Of a stretch of DNA of 64,000 bases, positions 18,388 through 27,249 are shown one piece after another. Below the pieces are notes generated by a model. It worked only from the letters and a program-made list of their open reading frames with translations. It searched no databases and had not been told where the DNA came from. Every line of letters begins with the position of its first letter. The stretch's first letter is position 1. The stretch is from the NCBI RefSeq assembly GCF_005869875.1, contig NZ_VAWG01000001.1, positions 248,001 through 312,000 of the forward strand. Reading direction: 5' to 3'. A program made the position numbers and the translations under genes. Source of the DNA: Paenibacillus pinistramenti. Its GTDB lineage: Bacteria; Bacillota; Bacilli; Paenibacillales; Paenibacillaceae.

Positions 18388-18606
18388 ATGCACGTGGATA
18401 CCGGGGCCGAAATTCAAGGCAGAAACGGCGCTGCCCGTATCAACTCAACCAATCTGCTGCTCGGCTTAAACATAAGTCACACGACCGTAACGGAACATTC
18501 CGGGAGCCCGTTCCCGCTCCCTGTCTTCTCTCACCTCAGTCCCTCTTTCCTTGAGAGCGGCCGGATGAATCCGGCGGACTCTGCTGACAGGCGGATAAAC
18601 GGATGA
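18388..18606 (+). CDS. Possible 72-residue upstream ORF coupled to the SEDS gene
   Basis: ATG 18388 has a strong ribosome site (AGGAGGG, 5 bases upstream), and the ORF's TGA overlaps the ATG of the SEDS gene (ATGA). The SEDS gene itself has only a weak site, so translation through this ORF could set its expression. The protein sequence looks unlike any family I know and is poor in typical coding features, so it may be a translated leader rather than a functional protein. The rest of 18107-18387 holds no gene I can support. Confidence 0.4.
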   Translation: MHVDTGAEIQGRNGAARINSTNLLLGLNISHTTVTEHSGSPFPLPVFSHLSPSFLESGRMNPADSADRRING

Positions 18607-19889
18607 GCCGGAATAGCGGGAACAAGAAGAAGGAACCTCAGCAGAATATGGCCAGACGGGGAACACCGGACTTTCAGCTGCTCATATTGACCCTGCTGCT
18701 GGTCGGATTTGGACTGGTTATGGTATTCAGCTCCAGCTCCAGCATTGCTGTTACTAATGAAAAGTTTAATTATGACTCCATGTTTTTTGTAAAAAAGCAG
18801 CTGATGTTCGCTGTTGGCGGCCTATTCTGCATGTTTATCGCCATGAACATTCCGTTCCAGCGCTACAAGAAGCTGTTCGTTCCAGCGTTTATTATCGTCA
18901 TCTTCGTGCTGCTGCTGATGCCGTTTATCGGATCGCAGCTAAACGGTTCACGAAGCTGGCTTATTCTAGGGCCTATCAGCATTCAGCCAACGGAATTTGC
19001 TAAAATTACGATTATCCTGTACCTGTCCGCCCTGATTACCAAAAAAGGCGAGCGGCTCCGGGATCTCCGGACCGGATATATTCCGGTCACGATGATCGTC
19101 GGCTTTGTGGCCGGACTGATAATGCTCCAGCCGGACTTCGGCTCCTGCCTGATTCTGGTCGCAACCTCCGGCCTGATTATTTTTGCGGGCGGGGCCAATC
19201 TGAAGCATATTATGGCGTCGCTGCTTCTACTGGCTGTAGGGCTCGGCCTGGTTCTAGGTGCTAAAGCCCTTATTGACGGCCTGCACTCTTCCGGGGCTGC
19301 CGACTCCATCGCCTCAAACTACAAAACAGGACGTTTCCAGGCCTTTATCGATCCTTTTAAAGATGTCAAGGGTTACGGCTGGAACCTGATTCAGTCGCTG
19401 ACCGCAATCGGCCACGGCGGCTTAACGGGCACCGGATTCGGCCAAAGCATTCAGAAGCTGCACTATTTGCCGAATCCGTACAACGACTTTATCTTCTCTG
19501 TCATCGGGGAAGAATTCGGCTTTATTGGAACCCTGCTGTTCCTCTTGATCTATGTTTATTTCATTTGGCGCGGCCTGCTTGTCTCCCTGCGCTGCCAGGA
19601 TACATTCGGCATGCTCGTCGGTGTAGGGATTATGGGGCTTATCGCGATCCAGGCCTTCATAAACATCGGCGGTGTCACACGGACCATCCCGATTACAGGC
19701 GTAACGCTGCCGTTCATCAGCTACGGAGGCTCCTCCCTCCTCATGATGATGGCGAGTGTGGGCATTGTGCTCAGCATCTCGCGGTCCTCTGCGGCCGTTC
19801 AGAAGCGTGAAGTGACCAAATCCGTTGTGGTTCGTGAAGATGAATTAAACGAACGCCGCCGCCGTTACGGCCGATATGAAACCCGCTGA
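18603..19889 (+). CDS. ftsW: SEDS peptidoglycan glycosyltransferase, FtsW/SpoVE type
   Basis: A 428-residue protein with about ten membrane segments. SEDS proteins polymerise lipid II together with a cognate class B PBP: FtsW at the division septum, SpoVE in sporulation, RodA in elongation. Family motifs present are GSRSWLILGPISIQPTEFAK, LQPDFGS, the extracellular catalytic-loop motif NPYNDFIFSVIGEE (with its Asp) and GVTLPFISYGGSS. FtsW, RodA and SpoVE cannot be separated safely by eye, so the symbol is tentative. A basic cytoplasmic N-terminus precedes the first helix. No class B PBP gene is adjacent. Translation may be coupled to the short upstream ORF. Confidence 0.88.
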   Translation: MSRNSGNKKKEPQQNMARRGTPDFQLLILTLLLVGFGLVMVFSSSSSIAVTNEKFNYDSMFFVKKQLMFAVGGLFCMFIAMNIPFQRYKKLFVPAFIIVIFVLLLMPFIGSQLNGSRSWLILGPISIQPTEFAKITIILYLSALITKKGERLRDLRTGYIPVTMIVGFVAGLIMLQPDFGSCLILVATSGLIIFAGGANLKHIMASLLLLAVGLGLVLGAKALIDGLHSSGAADSIASNYKTGRFQAFIDPFKDVKGYGWNLIQSLTAIGHGGLTGTGFGQSIQKLHYLPNPYNDFIFSVIGEEFGFIGTLLFLLIYVYFIWRGLLVSLRCQDTFGMLVGVGIMGLIAIQAFINIGGVTRTIPITGVTLPFISYGGSSLLMMMASVGIVLSISRSSAAVQKREVTKSVVVREDELNERRRRYGRYETR

Positions 19890-19894
19890 ACCTC

Positions 19895-19930
19895 AAAAAG
19901 TCCGGAACCAGAACTCTGGCCGGACTTTTT
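19895..19930. terminator. Terminator after the SEDS gene
   Basis: A near-perfect inverted repeat aaaaagtccgg / ccggacttttt gives a U-tract on either strand. It lies between the SEDS gene and the convergent Asp23 gene. Confidence 0.85.
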
Positions 19931-20003
19931 GCTGTTCCCTCTTAAACGGAATCCTGTGCGCTTCTTGAATTTTACTTCTCTTCGGGCGCTGCTTAGACAA
20001 AAC

Positions 20004-20366
20004 TTAAATTTCGTCGTTCTTGAACGCTACGCCTTCGACTTTCACGTTCACTTCAACCACTTTAAGGCCTGTCATGCTTTCGACGGCTTCCCGAACATTT
20101 TGCTGAAGCATACGGCAGACCTCATGAATTGGGGTTTCATACAGAACCAGAATGCGCAGATCGACTGCCGCCTCGAGCTGACCGACTTCAACGGTCACAC
20201 CTTTTTGCACATTTTTGCCGCTGAGCCGTTTGGCCCAGCCTTCAGATAGACCTCCGGACATCGCTGCAATACCAGGCGTTTCAAGGGCAGCCATTCCTGC
20301 GATCTTGGCTACCACGTCGTCCGCGATCCGAATTGCGCCCGTTGCGAGCGCCAATTGATCGGTCAT
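20004..20366 (-). CDS. Asp23/Gls24 family envelope stress protein
   Basis: A 120-residue soluble protein with the family's opening (GAIRIADDVVAKIAGMAALETPG), a short WAKRLSGKN loop, and the repeated beta-strand part VDLRILVLYETPI / KVVEVNVKVEGVAF. Asp23-type proteins line the inner membrane face in staphylococci; Bacillus homologues include YloU and YqhY. It stands alone, with a good AGGGAGG site before ATG 20366. Confidence 0.9.
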   Translation of the reverse strand: MTDQLALATGAIRIADDVVAKIAGMAALETPGIAAMSGGLSEGWAKRLSGKNVQKGVTVEVGQLEAAVDLRILVLYETPIHEVCRMLQQNVREAVESMTGLKVVEVNVKVEGVAFKNDEI

Positions 20367-20589
20367 GGCTAATCCTCCCTACCCTGCTTGACGACACTTT
20401 CTGCAAAAGCATCCGTCAGCAAGCTCATTTATTTACAATTGTAATTGCAACCGCCTTGGAAAGCAAATGTAGACTTGCACTTGATTTTTCGTTTATAATT
20501 TTCCTCATCTTGGTTATATTGAATTTGTAATGTTTTGTCGGGGCTACCATTACATTCGGTTCATTTAATTGGAAAAAGAGGTGTCTTTA

Positions 20590-21660
20590 TTGAAGAAATT
20601 GTGGTTTCCTGCACTACTGATTATCAGCTTTATCCTGAGCGCTGTCGGACATTACGCCGGATTCCCCTATACGCTGGAGTTTATTATCTCCGCAGTATCG
20701 GTCATCTTTGTAGCCGGCTTCCTGGGCAAAGCGACAGAGAGCGTCGCTCATCATGCGGGCCAGCGGCTCGGGGGATTCCTGAACGCCACGTTCGGCAACG
20801 CAGCCGAGCTGATTATCGGCATCCTGCTGGTTAAAGAAGGCGAATTTGATATGGTCAAAGCCAGCATCACGGGCTCCATTATCGGCAACCTTCTGCTGGT
20901 GCTCGGCCTAAGCGTCCTGGCTGGGGGAATCAAATATAAGATCCAGAATTACAACGTTTCGCTTGCCGGACTTAACGGTTCCCTGATGCTCCTCGCCATC
21001 ATCGCACTTGGTGTACCGGCTATCTTTCTACATACCCATGCCATTGAATCCAAAGATACGAATGTGCTGAGCCTGATCGTAAGCGGCGTGTTAATTGTAT
21101 CTTATCTGTTGTGGCTGCTCTTCTCTATGATTACCCACAAGGATTATTTGGCGGATGTATCCGAGGGCGGACCTTTGGATGTAGAGCACGAAGAAGCCGC
21201 CTGGTCCAAAGGGCGTTCCATCCTCTACCTGATTATCGCAACCGTTATGGTGGCCTTCGTCAGTGAGTGGCTGGTCGATACCCTGGATCCAATTACCGAA
21301 AAATTCGGACTTTCCGCCATCTTCGTCGGTGCGTTTGTCGTAGCCATTGTCGGCAACGCTGCAGAGCATTCAGCAGCTGTTATGCTGGCGCTGAAGAACA
21401 AGATCGGCGCAGCAGTCGAAATTGCAGTGGGAAGCAGCCTGCAGATTGCCCTGTTTGTTGCTCCGGTGCTCGTCTTTGTCAGCCAGCTGTTTGCTTCCGG
21501 CCCCATGGATATCGTCTTTACGGTCATCGAGCTGGCCGCAATGGGCGTAGCGGTCTTTATCGCCAAATCCATTACCCAGGACGGTTCTACCAACTGGTAT
21601 GAAGGAATGCTGCTGCTCGCTGTCTATGCCATTTTGGGCGTGTCCTTCTATCTCGTATAA
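20590..21660 (+). CDS. Calcium/proton exchanger (CaCA superfamily, ChaA/Cax type)
   Basis: A 356-residue membrane antiporter with about eleven helices in two inverted halves, each holding the CaCA alpha-repeat signature: GNAAELIIG in the first and GNAAEHSAAV in the second, whose acidic residues form the cation site. An acidic cytoplasmic loop (SEGGPLDVEHEEA) separates the halves. It should expel Ca2+ using the proton gradient, complementing the Ca2+ ATPase at 2.8-5.6 kb. I chose TTG 20590, six bases after AAAGAGGTG, over TTG 20569, which has no ribosome site. The 200-base region upstream is AT-rich with a promoter-like TATAAT near 20500. Confidence 0.9.
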   Translation: MKKLWFPALLIISFILSAVGHYAGFPYTLEFIISAVSVIFVAGFLGKATESVAHHAGQRLGGFLNATFGNAAELIIGILLVKEGEFDMVKASITGSIIGNLLLVLGLSVLAGGIKYKIQNYNVSLAGLNGSLMLLAIIALGVPAIFLHTHAIESKDTNVLSLIVSGVLIVSYLLWLLFSMITHKDYLADVSEGGPLDVEHEEAAWSKGRSILYLIIATVMVAFVSEWLVDTLDPITEKFGLSAIFVGAFVVAIVGNAAEHSAAVMLALKNKIGAAVEIAVGSSLQIALFVAPVLVFVSQLFASGPMDIVFTVIELAAMGVAVFIAKSITQDGSTNWYEGMLLLAVYAILGVSFYLV

Positions 21661-21699
21661 CCTGCACCTGCATATGAGGCCTTAACAAACTAACAAAAG

Positions 21700-21750
21700 A
21701 AGGGGCGAATCCTCGTGCTCAGCTAAGCTGCTGAGGAGGTTCGCCCCTTT
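21700..21750. terminator. Bidirectional terminator between the exchanger and ylaN
   Basis: A long hairpin (aaggggcgaa / ttcgcccctt, with an inner cctc / gagg stem) is flanked by T-rich DNA on both strands, between convergent genes. Confidence 0.85.
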
Positions 21751-21761
21751 CTCATTGGCAT

Positions 21762-22073
21762 TTATAACGTTCCGTCTTCGGACTGATTCGCCTTTTGATT
21801 CAACGCTTCGTAGAGAAGAGCCAGATTCCGCTCTAATTTACTAAGAATCTGTTTGCCGACTGTCTCGTTCACAAGACCAGCTCTTACCGCGAAATCAACT
21901 TCCTTGGAGAATCCGAACATTTGCGTGTCCAGCACTTCCTCATAGAGTGGGCAGTAGCGTGTAGCCAAGTTCTCCATCTGCACTTCAATTAACTTCTCTA
22001 TTTTATAAGCGTCTTCCTGCAGCAGATTCAACGCTTTTAAATTCAGCTGTTCCTGCAAATCAGATGAAGTCAT
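21762..22073 (-). CDS. ylaN: YlaN family protein (DUF1507)
   Basis: A 103-residue helical protein. The stretch [14 protein letters not shown] followed by [10 protein letters not shown] matches B. subtilis and S. aureus YlaN closely. Recent work on the family links it to iron: it binds Fe(II) and interacts with Fur, and in B. subtilis it is needed when iron is scarce. ATG 22073 has an AGGGGGAG ribosome site. Confidence 0.92.
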   Translation of the reverse strand: MTSSDLQEQLNLKALNLLQEDAYKIEKLIEVQMENLATRYCPLYEEVLDTQMFGFSKEVDFAVRAGLVNETVGKQILSKLERNLALLYEALNQKANQSEDGTL

Positions 22074-22220
22074 GTATCTTCTCCCCCTCTCTGTATCAGT
22101 GACCCAAGTCCACCTATTTACTTTTAATATTAAGCGATATCTGTTCTCAATACAAGACTGCTCTGAAATAACATCTTTCCGGGATCTGGAAAAGGCTGAG
22201 GCGCATGACCGTTCTAAAAA

Positions 22221-22249
22221 AACACCCCCTCCTGTGCGGAGAGGGTGTT
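22221..22249 (-). terminator. Terminator of the HPr-like gene
   Basis: Inverted repeat aacaccc / gggtgtt, followed on the minus strand by a run of seven T, eleven bases after the stop codon. Confidence 0.85.
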
Positions 22250-22259
22250 CCAGCTTGCG

Positions 22260-22505
22260 TTACTCGGAAACCAAAGTTACTTTCAGTCCATGCTTCTCAA
22301 ACACTTCCGTCATTGCTGCTTTAGCTTCCTCAGCATCCGGTCCGTGTACATGCAGCTCGTAACTACTGCCGCTAACCAAAGTTGTGAAAAGACCCAAAAT
22401 ACTCTTCACATCGATGTATTTATTTTCGGCCTGAAGTACGATGGAAGAAGAAAATTTTGCTGCTGTTTGAGCAATTTCCACAACCGCCTGATTGTTCGTA
22501 GCCAT
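22260..22505 (-). CDS. HPr-fold protein lacking the phosphorylatable histidine
   Basis: An 81-residue HPr homologue. From QTAAKF onward it aligns with HPr, and it keeps the regulatory serine region (DVKSILGLF, equivalent to Ser46 in LKSIMGV) that HPr kinase would modify. The N-terminal part, where HPr has its first strand and the GIHARPAT loop with His15, is replaced by a shorter sequence (MATNNQAVVEIA) about 11 residues too short. The codon just before ATG is a stop, and GGAGGG lies at the right distance, so the start is not misassigned. It cannot carry phosphate from enzyme I. A Crh-like regulatory role (Ser-phosphorylated CcpA co-effector) is inference. Confidence 0.82.
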   Translation of the reverse strand: MATNNQAVVEIAQTAAKFSSSIVLQAENKYIDVKSILGLFTTLVSGSSYELHVHGPDAEEAKAAMTEVFEKHGLKVTLVSE

Positions 22506-22597
22506 TTATAATCCCTCCGAATTCAGCTATGAATTGACGAATTAATCATACAATGAATCCGCTTTCTAGGCAATAGCGATGCCCGGATTAATTCCCT

Positions 22598-23713
22598 CTA
22601 CTTGAGATTGTCCGGATTCAACGGTTCAAGCTCCGGCAGAACAAAAATGCCGTCCTTGCGGATCAAAACATCATCGAAATAAATTTCTCCGCCGCCGTAC
22701 TCCGGCCGCTGGATCAGAACCAAGTCCCAATGAATGGAAGAACGGTTGCCGTTGTCAGCAATTTCATAGGCCTGTCCCGGCGTAAAATGCAGGCTGCCTG
22801 CAATCTTCTCATCAAACAAGGTGTCTTTCATCGGGTGAAGAATGTACGGATTGAAACCAATGGCGAATTCGCCGATATAGCGCGCGCCTTCATCCGAGTT
22901 TAGAATTTCATTAATCCGTTCATTATTGTTGCTGGCTGCTTTGACGATTTTGCCGTTCTCAAAGTGGAATACCACATTCTCAAACGTCACGCCATTGTAC
23001 AGCGAAGCGGCGTTATAGCTGATTACCCCGTTAACGGAATCACGAACCGGAGCGGTATAAACTTCTCCGTCCGGGATATTCGCTTGGCCGGAGCATTTAA
23101 TTGCATCAATTCCTTTAATGGAGAACTGCAGATCGGTTCCCGGACCTGTAATGCGGACCTTATCGGTTCGCTTCATCAATTCGGCAAGGGCATCCTGCGC
23201 GCGGTCCATCTTCGCGTAGTCCAGATTGCAGACGTCAAAGTAGAAATCCTCGAATGCTTCTGTACTTGTGTTAGCAAGCTGCGCCATACTTGCATTCGGA
23301 TAACGCAGCACGACCCATTTGGTGTGCTTGACACGCTGTTCGCTATGTACGGGATGATTGTATAAAGCATTGTACATTTTCATATTTTTCTCCGGCACAT
23401 CCGCCAGGTCATTCACATTTTCGCCTGCCCGGATGCCGATATACGCCTGCATTTGCTTCATCCGGTTCAGGTCAATAGCCGCCCAGGTTTTGATCTGCTC
23501 TTCCGCTGCGTTCATCAGCATTGCGCGCTGGGTCGTCTTGTCCGTCAGCTGCACAAACGGATGACCGCCGGCTTTGGCGACTTCCTCTACAATGGCATTA
23601 ATCAGGTCGCGTTCACTGCCGATCATTTCGATCAGAACATTTTCCCCCGGCTGAACGTTGACGGAATAACCGACCAGATTTTGGGCAAGCTTTTGCATTC
23701 TTGGATCTTTCAT
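22598..23713 (-). CDS. M29 family aminopeptidase (AmpS/PepS type)
   Basis: A 371-residue metallo-aminopeptidase. Family landmarks include VQPGENVLIE, GIRAGEN, HPVHSEQRVKHTKW, GEFAIGFNP, SSIHWDLV and GGGEIYFDDVLI; the Glu, His and Asp residues in the last four are the expected di-metal ligands. It trims N-terminal residues from peptides in the cytoplasm. ATG 23713 has AAGGAGG; a 12-codon upstream extension has no ribosome site. It is monocistronic. Confidence 0.92.
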   Translation of the reverse strand: MKDPRMQKLAQNLVGYSVNVQPGENVLIEMIGSERDLINAIVEEVAKAGGHPFVQLTDKTTQRAMLMNAAEEQIKTWAAIDLNRMKQMQAYIGIRAGENVNDLADVPEKNMKMYNALYNHPVHSEQRVKHTKWVVLRYPNASMAQLANTSTEAFEDFYFDVCNLDYAKMDRAQDALAELMKRTDKVRITGPGTDLQFSIKGIDAIKCSGQANIPDGEVYTAPVRDSVNGVISYNAASLYNGVTFENVVFHFENGKIVKAASNNNERINEILNSDEGARYIGEFAIGFNPYILHPMKDTLFDEKIAGSLHFTPGQAYEIADNGNRSSIHWDLVLIQRPEYGGGEIYFDDVLIRKDGIFVLPELEPLNPDNLK

Positions 23714-23855
23714 AACGCTTAATTCCTCCTTAATTACAGCTGACTGCACGTCTGCTGACAGCAGCAGCAGGTGTAAATCTCCTGTCCCATTGTATCATGC
23801 CAAAGGAATAAAATCAGCGCAGGGCACAGCATTCTGTACGTACGGCTTCCGGTCC

Positions 23856-24692
23856 TCAGCGGTAGTCGGTGAAACGGGCGTCATTCCACAGGGTCTCGCT
23901 GTGACGGCTGCCTTTCGGGTCGGTGTAGATCATGCGGGTTTCCGAGGTTAAACGAACCGGTAGATTGGTTCTCTTGTTGATGGTCAAATGGTAAATGGTC
24001 TGGACCTTCGCCCCGGCTAAAATCTGCATCAGCTGCTGCCGGCTTGCCTCGATCAGCTGATTTCCCTCCTGCACAGCTTCGGCGTTCTGACGGTGAGGAG
24101 AGCCTGCTGTCTTCCCGTTCCAGGTTGTTTGAATGCTGTTCATTTCCGAGATCAGATGGTCTTTGAGCCTGAGCAGCTCCTGCTCGGAGTCCGGTTCAAT
24201 CCGCAGCACCTGAGTTCCGCGAGCTCCCCCGGTCTCGAGACGGAGATTTTTTCTCATTTGCCGAAGCCCTTCGATCGCCGTCAACGGGTTTACCCGTCCC
24301 GCCGCTGCTGCCGTCCAAGCATCCAGCCTGCCCCCCTCCTGCCGGATGACCCAGCTGGTTCCATCCCGAAGCTCCAGTGCGGCCGGCCCATTCTGCTTCT
24401 TAAGACCAGCCCCTGAAGAATAGATTCCTCCCCGCACAGGAACAGCCTGGACAGAAAGCCGGGTATGCTGCTCCAAATCAGCTCCATACGTAAACGTCCG
24501 GGCATTCTTCGAATTCGCTTCAGGATTCACCTCCGCTTGGCCGCTGATATGAAAAGCATCTACGCCGGCCAGGCCGGCCCAGGTCAAATCAAACCACTGC
24601 TGTGCTGTACGCTGCTGCCCGCACCCCGTCAGCAGACCCATGACAAGCCCGGTCAAACCGATCCAGATAAACCGGTGTCTGCTCCTCTTCAT
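23856..24692 (-). CDS. Predicted lipoprotein of unknown function
   Basis: A 278-residue protein with a type II signal peptide (basic MKRSRHR, hydrophobic core, lipobox LLTGC), so it should be anchored on the outer face of the membrane. The mature part is beta-rich (YHLTINKRTNLPVRLTSETRM near the end), which recalls LolA/LppX-like or outer-membrane-lipoprotein carrier folds, but I cannot assign it. The AAGGGGAGG site supports ATG 24692. Confidence 0.75.
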   Translation of the reverse strand: MKRSRHRFIWIGLTGLVMGLLTGCGQQRTAQQWFDLTWAGLAGVDAFHISGQAEVNPEANSKNARTFTYGADLEQHTRLSVQAVPVRGGIYSSGAGLKKQNGPAALELRDGTSWVIRQEGGRLDAWTAAAAGRVNPLTAIEGLRQMRKNLRLETGGARGTQVLRIEPDSEQELLRLKDHLISEMNSIQTTWNGKTAGSPHRQNAEAVQEGNQLIEASRQQLMQILAGAKVQTIYHLTINKRTNLPVRLTSETRMIYTDPKGSRHSETLWNDARFTDYR

Positions 24693-24789
24693 GAATCTTC
24701 CTCCCCTTTACAGGTATAAGGTTAGGCTGTCCTTTCCGCGCACAGTTATACGGATCTGCAGCTCAAATGAACAACAAAAAAGACGCCCA

Positions 24790-26805
24790 TCAAAGAGCGT
24801 CCTTCTCCTCCAGCCAGCTTGCCAAACTTTCAGGTGATCCGTCGCAGTAACCGATCTCTGTCCGGTTCCGCCCTCCGTTCTTTGCCCGGTAGAGCGCCAT
24901 ATCCGCAATAAAGAACAGCAGCTCGACACTGATGCGCTCCCGGTCAAACTGCCAGCTTCCTACCCCGCAGGATACCGTAACCTCCGGCTCCGATTCGGCA
25001 ATAACCCGCTCCCGGATTCTTTCGGCAACCCTGAAGCATTCGTCAGCAGACATGTATGGAAAATAAATCGCAAGCTCTTCCCCGCCCCAGCGGGCCGCAA
25101 CATCATCGCTGCGGATTGAGCCTTTGATAATATCGCATACCTGCTTCAAAATCTTATCCCCAACCTGATGGCCGTAACTGTCGTTCACCTGCTTGAACTT
25201 ATCAATATCGACCACAAGCAGGGCACCGCCTGAATCATTGGCAAGCCGCTTCTTGATGCAGCGGTCTAAATAATGACGGGCGTAGAGCCCTGTTAGCATG
25301 TCCCTGTTCGCCATATGCTGTACCGCATCATACAGGGAAGCATTAGCCATGGCGAGCCCGATATGGCTGGCAAGAATTTGCAAGAGCTTATAATTATCGT
25401 AGGAAAAGAAATGCGGTTCCCTGTGCGTCAGCAGAATAGCACCGCTAAGCCTGCCTCTGAGCATCAGCGGAACCCCGATCAGGGACCTTGAATCCGTTGA
25501 TTCCATGATTTTTGAGCTTGCGCCCTGAAAGGTCTCATAATCCGAAATAATGAGCGGTTCCTTCGTGTTGTAGACCAGACCACAGATTCCGTAGCTGGCC
25601 GGGAAAGGCTCCCTGTCCAGCACATCAATATTCGTCGACATGATCCGGAATTCATCACCCCGCGGGGTAAGCTCCGAAATGGCACAGAAATCAGCCTTGA
25701 AAATTTCAAGCAGCTCTTTAGTGGCGAATTCAAACAGCTCATCGGGCTTCAGGCTTTGACTAAGCTGCCTGGACAGCTCGTTAATCAGCTGAAGCTCCTG
25801 AATCAGCAGGTTTGACTGCTCATAGAGCTTGGCATTCTCAAACGCATTGCCTGCGGTATCCGCCAGGATCCCCATCAGCTGCAGATCCATATCTTTGCCC
25901 AGTTCGCCGGGGATCGAAAGATAAAACACCCCGTATACCCCCTGCTTTCCGCTCAGCGGCACGGCAATTTCCAGCATTCTTAAGCCGGAATCCGACACCC
26001 TTTCCCGGGACAGCATCGTATTCTCGGTATAGGCACGCACACATAGCTCGTCATGCTCATTATCCGTATTAAAACGCAGCGGTTTGACCTGAAGACTGTC
26101 ACTGCTCTTAAAATCCTGGGTCATCAGCAGCTCCAGATGGGCTCCGGGATAAATAACGCTCATGCTGTCTAATACTTCGTTCAAGACCGCTCCGACATCA
26201 ATTTTATCGTGAATCCTCTTCACAATTTGCAGCAGGGCTGTCCAGCGGGCCGATTCCCGTTCGTTCTGCCTCTGTAAATTGTAGAGATCTCCCATAAACA
26301 ATTGATTCAGCTTACGATAGAAGCAGGTGCCAAAATGTCTGGAGGCCTGCATCGCCAACGCTAAATTCTCGGAGTTGGAAGCATCGATGCATACCAGTAC
26401 AGCATACACCTCTTCGAACTTCCGGGTTCTAACCGGAACAGCCGCAGCGGCGCATCCAGGTTCGATCACCCGTTCAGGTTCTCCGGTCGTCAGCACCATG
26501 CCGGCAGCGGCGGCTAAACGGGCGGTCTCTGCCTCCTCCGGCTTTCCTGTCCCGGCAATGATTTTTCCTGTGTAATCAACCAGGTACCAGCCGGCCGATT
26601 CTAATCCGTAGACAGGCAGGGCATCCTCTGCCCAATTGGAGAAAGCTTGCTGCAGAAGCTCTTCTATATAAGGGAAGTCATGCCGCGTAATATCCATATC
26701 GTCCAGCCAGTCTTCAGCTTGTCCGGCAGGCTGCGTATTCCCTGTATTCAGAAAAGCAATATCAGTGTTATGTCTAGTTCGGTTCTCCTTTAGATATTCA
26801 GCCAT
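24790..26805 (-). CDS. GAF-GGDEF diguanylate cyclase
   Basis: A 671-residue soluble protein. Residues ~190-345 and ~350-500 look like two GAF domains (the second with FKADFCAISELTP and GVPLMLRGRLSGAILL); the first ~185 residues resemble another degenerate GAF. Residues ~505-660 are a GGDEF domain with the active motif GGEEL, an inhibitory-site RSDD five residues before it, and VDIDKFKQVNDSYGH. This predicts c-di-GMP synthesis with product feedback, controlled by small-molecule or redox input. No transmembrane segment is evident. It is the synthesising counterpart in this window to the LOV-EAL protein. Confidence 0.92.
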   Translation of the reverse strand: MAEYLKENRTRHNTDIAFLNTGNTQPAGQAEDWLDDMDITRHDFPYIEELLQQAFSNWAEDALPVYGLESAGWYLVDYTGKIIAGTGKPEEAETARLAAAAGMVLTTGEPERVIEPGCAAAAVPVRTRKFEEVYAVLVCIDASNSENLALAMQASRHFGTCFYRKLNQLFMGDLYNLQRQNERESARWTALLQIVKRIHDKIDVGAVLNEVLDSMSVIYPGAHLELLMTQDFKSSDSLQVKPLRFNTDNEHDELCVRAYTENTMLSRERVSDSGLRMLEIAVPLSGKQGVYGVFYLSIPGELGKDMDLQLMGILADTAGNAFENAKLYEQSNLLIQELQLINELSRQLSQSLKPDELFEFATKELLEIFKADFCAISELTPRGDEFRIMSTNIDVLDREPFPASYGICGLVYNTKEPLIISDYETFQGASSKIMESTDSRSLIGVPLMLRGRLSGAILLTHREPHFFSYDNYKLLQILASHIGLAMANASLYDAVQHMANRDMLTGLYARHYLDRCIKKRLANDSGGALLVVDIDKFKQVNDSYGHQVGDKILKQVCDIIKGSIRSDDVAARWGGEELAIYFPYMSADECFRVAERIRERVIAESEPEVTVSCGVGSWQFDRERISVELLFFIADMALYRAKNGGRNRTEIGYCDGSPESLASWLEEKDAL

Positions 26806-27014
26806 AGAGAAAGCTCCTTTTTGCCGTTAAACCTTCGGCTTGTGATACCCGCTACCCTGCCAAATCCAAAATTACTTTCCAAAGAGGATATTTTGATACC
26901 GTATATTCTACTATTTCTATAACCAATTTGCACTAGGAATCAACCTGAACAGCAACTTTTTTTAGTCCAAAAGACCTATCGACAAAATTCTGCGTTTTAT
27001 TAAACGTCATGCGC

Positions 27015-27043
27015 TTGACTTTGCCTGCTGAGTCCTATATCAT
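27015..27043 (+). promoter_or_regulatory. SigA-type promoter of rpsD
   Basis: TTGACT (27015-27020) and TATCAT (27038-27043) with an ideal 17-bp spacer. The predicted start near 27050 leaves a ~200-base leader before rpsD. Confidence 0.75.
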
Positions 27044-27049
27044 TTAATG

Positions 27050-27249
27050 TTGAAAAAGACTGGATAGAGTCTTTGCTTGGGCGTAATGAATTGTGTCACC
27101 CTCACGGGCTTTGTTGCTGTCAGGACAGCGGCTGAACTTTCCTGGCAGAAGAGCGGATTATCTTCTATCCCTCCGTTCGTCAATACAAAACCGGCGCAAA
27201 TAGTGTAGCCCCCTACTAAATTTATTTAATAAAGGAGTCTACTTATACA
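27050..27249 (+). promoter_or_regulatory. rpsD leader, putative S4 autoregulatory region
   Basis: In B. subtilis S4 represses its own gene by binding a structured leader. This 200-base untranslated leader has hairpin potential (for example gctgtc / gacagc near 27115-27130) and is of the right length, but I could not confirm the known fold. The remaining part of the 26806-27249 gap holds an AT-rich stretch and an inverted repeat (cgttt / aaacg, 26993-27006) just before the promoter; no gene is seen there. Confidence 0.45.

Noticed and set aside
26806-26990. Small RNA or gene between the diguanylate cyclase and rpsD
   Set aside because: AT-rich sequence with no ORF, no convincing terminator and no known RNA features.
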